DNA of 64,000 nucleotides from Panopea generosa (lineage: Eukaryota; Mollusca; Bivalvia; Adapedonta; Hiatellidae). Within the stretch, counting starts at the first letter, position 1. Every line of letters starts with the position of its first letter. The translations under genes were made by a program, and so were the position numbers. This document shows, piece by piece, positions 49,901-61,900 of this stretch. The notes under the pieces were generated by a model. It was not told the origin of the DNA and searched no databases. It saw only the letters and a program-made list of their open reading frames with translations. The stretch spans positions 12,918,770-12,982,769 of the forward strand of contig CM055895.1 of the NCBI GenBank assembly GCA_029582155.1. Reading direction: 5' to 3'.

Positions 49901-52900
49901 TGTGTGTTTGTACCAACTGATGTGCTGATGAAATATTCATGTACATGTATGTGCTTATTTTCGTATACCGGAAGTGCTCCATGTAAGTTTTTATGTTTGT
50001 ACATGTTTGTAGTGCTATAGTTATATTGATTTTTAAATGACGTGCAGGAATTCAATCAATAATAAACTCGATTTAATTCAGTTTTTTTTTTAACTTACCC
50101 TTACTAGTAAACGTATGACAGGTAGATCTACGGTCATTCACATGTTGCGATCTCATTAACAATCAAACTTTTACCATTACCATCGAGTGATCCAGACATG
50201 CACATATATCGAAGTCCCGGTATATCGAACTTTTCATGACGGTCCCCTGAACTTCGATATATGGAAGTTATACTGTATTTCAATTTACCACCAATGCACT
50301 CCAGTGGGACGTATGAGTTGAGGACGGAACAGGCGTATGTGATGGCATCATTTTCAGTATCTGTCACACTCACTGTATAAATCACCGTCCCTGACAAAAT
50401 TGTAGCTGGGTCTACATTCACGGCAGCTTTAATTATAAATATAAAATATTATTCTATACCTGTAAATGTATAGCCAATCACCTTCTCCAGTTGTTACCAC
50501 GTGACCGTACAATATGTAGAATTTTATTTGTTCAAATAACTTTTATATTGTACAGTTCAAAATTCAAAATATATTTCCATATTGTACAAAGCACAGTAAA
50601 TTAACCTTATAGTATATAAATATACACTTACTATTTCAGATATTCACAAATAATGTGATATGGTTAATTTTCTTTCGCACTAGCAATCCATTCAAGAAAA
50701 CATGTTTTTTATTGGTTTTATTCTACGCAAAATACAATCAAATTGTAATGAAATTGCCTAGTGAAAAAGTCCATATAGTCAATAATTCGATAATATTTAT
50801 ACTACATGCGTCATATAATTTGGTCCCTTAAACATTGTACTGTTATCTGCAGTAGTACATTTAGTTAACATGATAGTTACATAAATTCAGTTCTATTCAA
50901 AGTTGCTAGACAATTAAATGATACCGTCAAGATTTGAAATGACTGGTTGCTGGTTCAATAGAATGTTGACTGTAAGTTCGCCTGTGCTGAAACTGGCGTA
51001 ACGATCTTCACAACGAGTACTGACTGTGTAGGTGGTCGTCGCAGATGTAAACCCCGGAGTGTCTCTGCTCGCGACAGAGAAAACTGAAGATGAAATTTAC
51101 AGGAGCCGCATTATGATAAGTCCAATCCATACATTTAAATGTACACAGGGCTATAGCAAGATTAGCAGACCCTGCTCTTCTCTAACAGTTAACATCTCAA
51201 TCCAATGAAGTAATGTTTGGTTGCGTTGGTGTCATGTTTTTTTACTCAGTGTTATATTTTCTCTTTATTTCTTACATTACCAGTGTGCCACTTTGTAAAT
51301 CCGTTAACTAAGACATTTTAGACGGTTTGTAAACTACGTTTAAATCCTGTACAAAATTATCTCTAGGTTTCTACAGTTGATTGAAACTTAGCGTTTATGT
51401 CAACGGCAGATGGATTTTTCCATTTGTTAGATAATCTGATATTATTTTCTGTTTAACTGTTTAACACATTGTAGCCATGACCGTTTGCATATACATGTTT
51501 AATTGTACACCGATATAAGAAAAGGCATAAACAAGGTCAAATTTAGTTCCGTAAAATTGTAGAAGTTGTCTTACTAGTACAAAGTATAAGCAACAGCATT
51601 GTACTCGCTTGCTATAAATCATAGCAAGCATAGACGTCCTGGCTTGATTTTGCGGGTTTTGTTTCTTGGTTTTCGAAAGAATGCTATTATATTTAACTTT
51701 GCACCGAGATAGGAAAAGCCAGCCCTAATAGCAACATTAGTTTCGTTTTTTAATGTCTAGAGGGTTTCTATCGTGCAATCTGTCAAAATATAAGACGCAG
51801 TTCAAATTAGCTTTCGATTTTGCTCCACCTTCTTCTCCTTGCATTTACATTACTTTCTTACAAGAAGGAGAGGTACAGGGAACCAATAACAGCATAGATA
51901 TAGAACAGTGCTCATTACTTATTACCATCAGAGCCGGGAACAATTTAATTCAGGTAGAAAAAACGTCGGGTTAGTAGCGGTAGGTGTTGGTGAAATGGCG
52001 GTTGTGTTACAGGACACAATGTCGTCTGTAACAGCATAGATATAGAACAGTGCTCATAACTTATTACCATCAGAGCCGGGAACAATTTAATTCAGGTAGA
52101 AAAAAACGTCGGGTTAGTAGCGGTAGGTGTTGGTGAAATGGCGGTTATGTTACAGGACACAGTGTCGTCTGTAACAGCATAGATATAGAACAGTGCTCAT
52201 TACTTATTACCATCAGGGCCGGGAACAATTTAATTCAGGTAGAAAAAAAACGTCGGGTTAGTAGCGGTAGGTGTTGGTGAAATGGCGGTTATGTTACAGG
52301 ACACAGTGTCGTCTGTAACAGCATAGATATAGAACAGTGCTCATTACTAATTACCATCAGGGCCGGGAACAATTTATTTCAGGTAGAAAAACGTCGGGTT
52401 AGTGGCGGTAGGTGTTGGTGAAATGGCGGTTATGCTACTGAACACAGTGTCGTCTGTAACAGCATAGATATAGAATAGTGCTCATGTATAAATACAACCA
52501 GAGCCGGAAACAATTTCTATCAGGTAGAACAACGTCGGGTCGGTGACGATAGGTGTTGGTGAAAAGGCGGTTATGCTACAGGACACAGTGTCGTCTGTAA
52601 CAGCACATATATAGAATAGTGCTCATGTATAAATACCACCGGAGCCGGGACCAATTTCTTTCAGCTAGAACAACGTCGGTTTAGTAACGATAGATGTTGG
52701 AGAAATGTCGGTTATGTTACAGGACACAGTGTCGTCTTTAACAGCATAGATATAGAATAGTGCTCATGTATAAATACCACCAGAGCCGGGAACAATTTCT
52801 ATCAGGTACAACAACGTCAGGTCGGTGACGATAGGTGTTGGTGAAAAGGCGGTTATGCTACAGGACACAGTGTTGTCTGTAACAGCACAGATATAGAATA

Positions 52901-55900
52901 GTGCTCATGTATAAATACCACCAGAGCCGGGACCAATTTCTTTCAGCTAGAACAACGTCGGTTTAGTAACGATAGATGTTGGAGAAATGTCGGTTATGTT
53001 ACAGGACACAGTGTCGTCTTTAACAGCATAGATATAGAATAGTGCTCATGTATAAATACCACCAGAGCTAGGAACAATTTCTTTCAGGTAGAACAACGTC
53101 GGTTTAGTAACGATAGATGTTGGAGAAATGTCGGTTATGCTACTGGTAACATTGTCGTCTGTAACATCATATATATATATAAAAATATAATAAAGTGCTC
53201 AATAATTACCATCAGAGCCGGGAACAATTTCTTATAGATAGAACAATGCCGGGTAAGTGGCGATAGATGTTTGAGAAATAGTGGTTATGCTGCAGGACAC
53301 AGTGTCGTCTGTAACAGCACAGATATAGAATAGATCTCATGTATAATTACCATACTAGTAGGAGTGGTGCAGGGAACCAGTAACAGCATTATATATAAAA
53401 TATTGCCCATGTATAATTACCATCAGAGCCGGAAACAATTTCTTTCAGGTAGAACAACGTCGGGTTTGTGACGATAGGTGTTGGTGAAATGGCGGTTATG
53501 CTACAGGACACAGTGTCGTCTGTGTTGGGGTCTGTTGTCGATATGGTAAAAATAATCGTCTCCACAACAATGTCCTCATGGATTGAAGTCGTGTCGGGCA
53601 GGTTTGAAATTAACAGAGGCTGCAACAAAACACGTATATCAAAGTTACGTCTTTAAAGCGATATTCTATCTATTGGTGCTAGTTATTGGTTACTTGTGGA
53701 GTGAAAACTAAATACAATGTTACAATAACCAGTATTTACTTTTAAGTAAAGTCGATATGGTTCTATTTATAACTCTAATCCAGGAACCATCGCGAGGACC
53801 ACTGACAATATTGTTGAACTTACACGTATTGGTCACAAAAAACTACTTATATGTAAAAAGAAAGCTACATTTTTGTGTACTTGATATTTGTTACATAGCA
53901 TATCCTACTTTATTAAAAATCTATTTATGCTGAATTGTTAACCGGGTATGCATTGCCACCATTTAAGTGTGATTGTGTGTCTTCCAATATGAAACAATGG
54001 GTTACAAACCACTCAAACAAACAATCAATGAAACATTAGTGTTTTATTACGACATTGATAGTATCACAAATGACATGCAAATGTGATAATAAAACACTAA
54101 TAAAACACTTTAAACAAACCACTAGTAAAATACTTTAACAAAACATCAATTCTGCTCTAATAAAACGCTAATAAAATACTAAAATTTTTATTCAAAACAT
54201 CAATAAAGCATTTTTAACAAAACAGTAATGAAACACTAATAAAATATCAATAAAGCACTTTCAACAAAACACTAATGAAACATCAATGTCTGGTGGACAT
54301 TCAAAATGTATAGGTGGAATGTACTGGTGAAAATGTTCAAGGGGGCCATTCCAAATGTCTGGGGGAAATTCCAATGTCCAGGCAGACATTCCAAATGTCT
54401 GGGTAAAAATTCTAATGTCCAGACAGACATTCCAAATGTCTGGTTGGAAAATCCAATGTCGAGGCAGACATTCCAAGTATCTGGGTAGAAATTCCAATGT
54501 CCAGACTTTTAAATGTCTGGGTGGATTTATACCAATAATGTGTCTTATTTTTTAAAATGGAGTTCTCTTTTCAATTTCACACTTGCATTTAAAACATTGA
54601 TTTGTCTCACTGTCCCTGTGCGAAATGTGACGTCTGTAAAATTCGTGTAAACCAGGCATAATTTTATTGAAATCCATCGAAATTTTGTTTGCACAAAAGA
54701 TGAAAACCAAGCATAAAATGAGGTGACGTAGATCACGCAGGTATAACATATCACGAAATATGCAAAGAATCTACATGGTTTTAAAAATCTAGAAGTAATT
54801 TAAACCACACATCAAAAGTAGTACTAATCAACCAGGCTTAAAAATAACCAGGGGTCAAAAGGACCAGACTTAAACTAGCAATGTGGATAAGAATGTTCTC
54901 ACTGTAAGCTTTGAAACAAACTTGAGTGCATGTGGCTACTTACTCTTTTTACCAAATAATTAACATTATTTCAGATCAAGTATCATGACAAATAACAAAA
55001 CATTATTGCTACAAAATAGCGTTGATGGTCTGTGACCACAGAAGCTAGAGCTATAATTAAGGAACTTCTATGAAGTCTTATTAGACATTGGCTTAAGTTA
55101 TTTGTTTTTTAATTATAAAACATTTTGCACTTAAAATAATAAAGTTCTTTGTGTTCTTCTCGTTTTAAGTGTTTAGGATAGTTCAAAATATTACAGTTCT
55201 CAAATTCAAGTTAATATTTACATTTATTATGCTTTAAAGTGCTAGTTACTTTGACCTTAATTGTTGGCATGCATACATTCACCCCTAAGATGATTTAAAC
55301 ATGCACAACATTCATGTTACAAAAGCTCATAGGTTTGAGCACACTAATTTGCATTTAAACAAAGATTTATTTGTGGGTATGTTTTTCAAATTACATTTAT
55401 ATTGGACATTTCTGAGTTGTGTATTAATTGTTGATTTAATCGGAATAATAAACTAGTAAACTTAAACGCAAATAAAAATATACGCAACATTATTTGAAGT
55501 CAACATATATTAGGTACGTAGGACCTTTTTCACACATGTTTGTATAATACACTATACATATATGTTGTTACCTAGCGTCACTATGACATATATGGTACGA
55601 ACCCAATATCCACACGTATTTGATTTGAAGCATACACAAATATAATTATGTACGTATGGCGTAATGGCGACACTATGACAGCTACCACACAGACGTCATA
55701 TCCGCACGCTTTTGTATCATACACAATATACATATACTTACGTAGTTAACCGCCGTCACTGTAACAGTTACCACACAGACGCCATATACACACGCATCTG
55801 TATCATACACATAACACATACTTACATAGTTAACTGGCATCACTGTTGCAGTTACCACACAGACGCCATATCCACACACTTTTGTATCATACACAATATA

Positions 55901-58900
55901 CATATACTTACATAGTTAACCGCCGTCACTGTAACAGTTACCACACAGACGCCATATACACACGCATCTGTATCATACACATATACACATACTTACATAG
56001 TTAACCGGCATCACTGTTGCAGTTACCACACAGACGACATATCCACACGCTTTTGTATCATACACAATATACATATACTTACATAGTTAACCGCCGTCAC
56101 TGTAACAGTTACCAAACAGACGTCATATCCACACGCTTTTGTATCATACACAATATACATATACTTACATAGTTAACTGCCGTCACTGTAACACTTACCA
56201 CACAGATGCCATATACACACGCATCTGTATCATACACATATACACAAACTTACCTAGCTTACCGGCATCACTGTTGCAGTTACCACACAGACGCCATATC
56301 CACATGCTTTTGGATCATACACAATATACATATACTTACGTAGTTAACCGCCGTCACTGTAACAGTTAACACACAGACGCCATATACACACGCATCAGTA
56401 TCATACACATATACACATACTTACATAGTTAACCGGCATCACTGTTGCAGTTACCACACAGACGCTGTATCCACACGCTTTTGTATCATACACAATATAC
56501 ATATACTTACGTAGTTAACCAGCGTCACTGTAACAGTTACCACACAGACGCCATATCAACACGCATCTGTATCATACACATATACGTACGTAGTTAACCT
56601 GTGTCACTGTTACAGTTACCACACAGACGCCTTATCCACACGCATCTGTATCATACACATATACTTACGTAGTTAACCGGCGTCACTTTTACAGTTACCA
56701 CACAGACGCCTTATCCACACGCATCTGTATCATACACATATACTTACGTAGTTAACTTGTGTTTCTGTTACAGTTACCACACAGTTGCCGTATACACAGG
56801 CATCAGTACCATACACATATACTTACATAGTTAACCGGCGTCACTTTTACAGTTACCACACAGACGCCTTATCCACACGCATCTGTATCATACACAAATA
56901 CTTACGTAGTTAACTTATGTTACTGTAACAGTTACCACACAGTTGCCATATACACAGGCACCAGTATCATACACATATACTTACATAGTTAACCGGCGTC
57001 ACTGTAACAATTACCACACAGACGCCATATCCAAATGCATCTGTATCTTACACATGCACATATACTTACATAGTTAACATGCGTTAATGTATCAGTTATC
57101 ACACAGACGCCATATTCACACGCATCTGTATTATACACATATACACATACTTACATAGTTAATCGGCGTCACTGTTACAGTGACCACACCAACGCCATAT
57201 CCACACGCGTATGTATCATACACATATACACATACTTTCATAGTTAATCGGTGTCACTGTTACAGTTACCACACAGACACCGTATCCACACGCATCTATA
57301 CATACACAAACACACATACTTACATAGCTAACCGGAATCACTGTTGTATTTACCACACAGACGCCATATCCACACACACATCTGTATCATACACATATAC
57401 ATATACTTACATAGTTAACCAGCGTCACTGTTACAGTTACCACACAGACGCCATATCCACACGCATCTGTATCATACACATACTTACATAATTAACCGGC
57501 GTCACTGTTACAGTTACCACACAGACGCCATATCCACACACATCTGTATCATACACATATACACATACTTACACAGTTAACGGGCGTCACTGTTACAGTT
57601 TCCACACAGACGTCATATCCATACGCGTCTGTATCATACACCTGTACACATACTTACGTAGTAAACCGGCGTCACTGTTACAGTTACCACACAGACGCCA
57701 TATCCACACGCATCTGTATCATACACATATACACATACTTACATAGTTAATCGGCGTCACTGTTACAGTTACCACACAGACGCCATATCCACACGCATCT
57801 GTATCATACACATATACACATACTTACATAGTTAACCGGCGTCACTGTAACAGTTACCACACAGACACCGTATCCACACGCATCTGTATCATACACATAT
57901 ACTTACATAGTTAACCGGCGTCACTGTAACAATTACCACACAGACGCCATATCCAAATGCATCTGTATCTTACACATGCACATATACTTACATAGTTAAC
58001 ATGCGTTAATGTATCAGTTATCACACAGACGCCATATTCACACGCATCTGTATTATACACATATACACATACTTACATAGTTAATCGGCGTCACTGTTAC
58101 AGTGACCACACCAACGCCATATCCACACGCGTATGTATCATACACATATACACATACTTTCATAGTTAATCGGTGTCACTGTTACAGTTACCACACAGAC
58201 ACCGTATCCACACGCATCTATACATACACAAACACACATACTTACATAGCTAACCGGAATCACTGTTGTATTTACCACACAGACGCCATATCCACACACA
58301 CATCTGTATCATACACATATACATATACTTACATAGTTAACCAGCGTCACTGTTACAGTTACCACACAGACGCCATATCCACACGCATCTGTATCATACA
58401 CATACTTACATAATTAACCGGCGTCACTGTTACAGTTACCACACAGACGCCATATCCACACACATCTGTATCATACACATATACACATACTTACACAGTT
58501 AACGGGCGTCACTGTTACAGTTTCCACACAGACGTCATATCCATACGCGTCTGTATCATACACCTGTACACATACTTACGTAGTAAACCGGCGTCACTGT
58601 TACAGTTACCACACAGACGCCATATCCACACGCATCTGTATCATACACATATACACATACTTACATAGTTAATCGGCGTCACTGTTACAGTTACCACACA
58701 GACGCCATATCCACACGCATCTGTATCATACACATATACACATACTTACATAGTTAACCGGCGTCACTGTAACCGTTACCACACAGACACCGTATCCACA
58801 CGCATCTGTATCATACACATAAGCGTTCATAGTGTAGACTGTCGATGGGTAATCCGCAGTTAAAGTCTTGATGGTTGTTACTGCACCTAAATTGCGAAAT

Positions 58901-61900
58901 TTTTTTTTTTTTTAAATAATGTGTGTTTTTAAATACTGAACTTACCTGTATTAAAAAACGTAAATTTGAGTTACACTTGCTTAAATATGAAAACGTGGTT
59001 GTAGGCAATACACATAATGTATGATTGGGTGATACGTTATGTGATATAAAATAGTTAATTTCCTTTAAACGTAAAACGGTTTAGTTATATCCACATCTCA
59101 ATATGGAGCGCGTGGTCCAGTGGTAGAGCACCGAACCCATGATCGGAGGGTCATGGGTTCGACCCTCCGCAACGACTTGATCGTTCGCCTTGAGTAAGAC
59201 ACTTTTCCTCATATGTTTGGAACTGGTTCTAACCAGGGAGACTTCGAGTGTGATTTGCCTAAGTTGTAAGAACTTTTTTTCACAATCGAAGTAAAATAGA
59301 TAAGTTTAAACTAAGGGATTAGAGCAAAACTAATATATCTACCTTCTAAATGTGACTCAAGTTAGACTAGTATTGAACTAAGGTATGATACGTGTAAATA
59401 TTCATTTATAGGATGAACATGAGTAAAATTGATGATTTTGACATATTTTATTGCCAAATATGTGCAAGTACAGTGCAATTGGTTCATGCCACAAGTGATA
59501 CAAACATTAGCTTCCCTAAAACTGAGTTAACAAATATCATGAATATGGCTAAACATATTTAATAACATATATTAACATAGAGTTGAGTTAACTAATTGAT
59601 ATCAACATTGTTGATTATCCCTTTAACAGCAGTTAGGAGAATTGTTTGAATTGTCAATTTAGAAAATATGTGATGCTTGGAGATTGAGGTATGAATACAT
59701 GTTTTCAGAAACCTACTTTCACTTTTTCAACAGTGTACACAATGAGCAGAAACAATCTCTTATATGACACATGACCCCTACTTTGGTAGTGCGGTGGTTG
59801 ACAAACAGTAAAATGTAAGTTCACATCTTTCATTTGGTTCTCTCTGTGAATGACAAGCCTTCAAACTTTTATTATTTACTATAGAATAAAAAACAAAAAT
59901 CAATGGTAGGATGACACCTTAATGCCATAATATACATTATTACCTGTTCCACTGTTCACTGAGAAGTATTCGATAGAGTCGGAAGCTAAAGAATAGCTAA
60001 GTCCGGAATATGTGCCTGGACTGGATACCAAATCATAAATACTGAATAACTGTCCACCCACTGCATATTCTGTAGTTACTGAGACGCTGTGAGCAGTGCA
60101 TTGTGGGATTGGTGAATTGCAATAGTCTGAAAAATCAGAGGTATTCAAATCACTTACTTTTAATTAATTTGAGTAATTTTATATAATACTTTCAAGGACA
60201 CTGGAAACTTTTTGTTAGAATTACAAGCTATGGACTACAACCTAGTGATGTACATTTATATCTTATAAAAAGTACTAGGGTCTCAATTCAAAGATTTATT
60301 AAAATAATTCCAGACAGGGTTTTTATGAAATGTGTCCAAAATCTAAGATCAATAGGACCTGATGACAGTCTTTAACAATTTTATCTGTATTTGGAGTTAA
60401 AATGTCGTCCCCTATTCTCTAGGACTCAGTGTTGTTATTATTTCTAGTTCCTTTTAATCACGAATTTCTTTATGTGTTTTCTCAGAAATTAGAATACCGC
60501 TTAAGTGGTATGTAAAATGTCTATAAAGCTTTCCCTTTCTAATTTCATTCTTTAGCTTAGGTTTTTAAAACTTTATATGCTAAACTTTTACAGTCAGTAA
60601 ACAACAGCAATGGATCAGTCAAAACCAAATTTTGTGGAACGTAGATTCGTAGAGCAACCAGACCCAGGATCGGTGGGTTGTGGGTTTTGATTGTCCACCA
60701 TGGTGTGTGAAGTGTCTTGAGCAAGATACTTTATCGAAAATACTTACTATTTGTTCTACCCAGGACGATATCGAGCGTGAATTGTTTAATTGTACATGAA
60801 AACCTGTTTCACAATCAATGTAAATTATATAAGTTTAAAACAAAAGCAAGTTTACTCAGAACTTACTCTTTATATCTATAGTCAGTGTTTCACAAATTTC
60901 GTTTCTACGCTCGTGTCCGCATACTAGAATGGTGTAAGTTGTGTCCGTGGTCAGGTTCCAAAGGTGAGTTGTCATTGTTATATTCGCAAGATTACCTGAA
61001 ACAAACATAATTATGCATCGTAGCATTCACTTTAACAAATCAGCTGTTTACAAAAATGTTTGTACTTTCTTCTTGTTATTTTTACGGGGCACACAAAAAT
61101 TTAATTTCACTTATGTTCACATATCAAATCGATCATTATATCATACGTTTAAAGTGAATATATCGGGGGAAAACGCTTTAAATGTCTTAAAAAATAAAAA
61201 TATATTTTTTTAAATTGGACAAAAAGCATTTCTTAATCGAATACAATGGTTTGGCATATCAAATCCGCCGAAATGTGACAAAATCAATGTTTCAGTCGGA
61301 GTGGTAAACTTACGAAATTGCCATTAAAAAAATAGACAACACTAAATACTGCTTGAAAACTCTCACATCGTCGTTCGGACGCTTCCTAAGACGAAAACAA
61401 TTTTATACCGTGTAAACCGGTATGCCTGATCAAATTGAAAACAAAATGAAATCTCATGACTCATTTAATACGTCACAAAATCTATTTTAGTCTAACCTAG
61501 GCGCGTAGCCCAAGTTAGGAAACCCGTTTTCAATATGTTTAAAGAGCTATCCTTTTTGAAATACGGGGTCATTGAGTATATATAGACACGAATAAAAACG
61601 AATATTTTTAGCCAATTTTTAAATTTTGAAAAATAAAAAAGTTACCTTTATAGAATTTTAACAGATAAAAGTATTAATGCCCATATGAGGATTTCATTTT
61701 TAAATAAAACACAAACATTAGGGAATCACTGCACAGTCTTTAAAAAGAGCCAAGCTAGTCAATCTACCCGTTATTGTGCATTTTTATGTGAGAATATATT
61801 CTTGTTATTAAAAACTACTTTAAAAAAAGATTCTATGTAAACTTTTTGTTTAATGTTGAAATCCTAGACCTTATTTTATATAAACAAAGAACAAAATTCA

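Noticed and set aside
50134-50288. Extension of cadherin exon 7 into a longer frame
   Set aside because: The continuation reads into the end of the pogo-like element; the phase match to exon 8 requires the donor at 50289.
57180-58413. Two identical 103-codon plus-strand frames
   Set aside because: They are the antisense of the exon-tail array and are identical because of the 922-bp duplication.
59107-59180. tRNA gene candidate (also at 1628, 6262, 32262 and within the satellite)
   Set aside because: A and B boxes are present, but acceptor and anticodon stems do not pair and a SINE body follows in every case.
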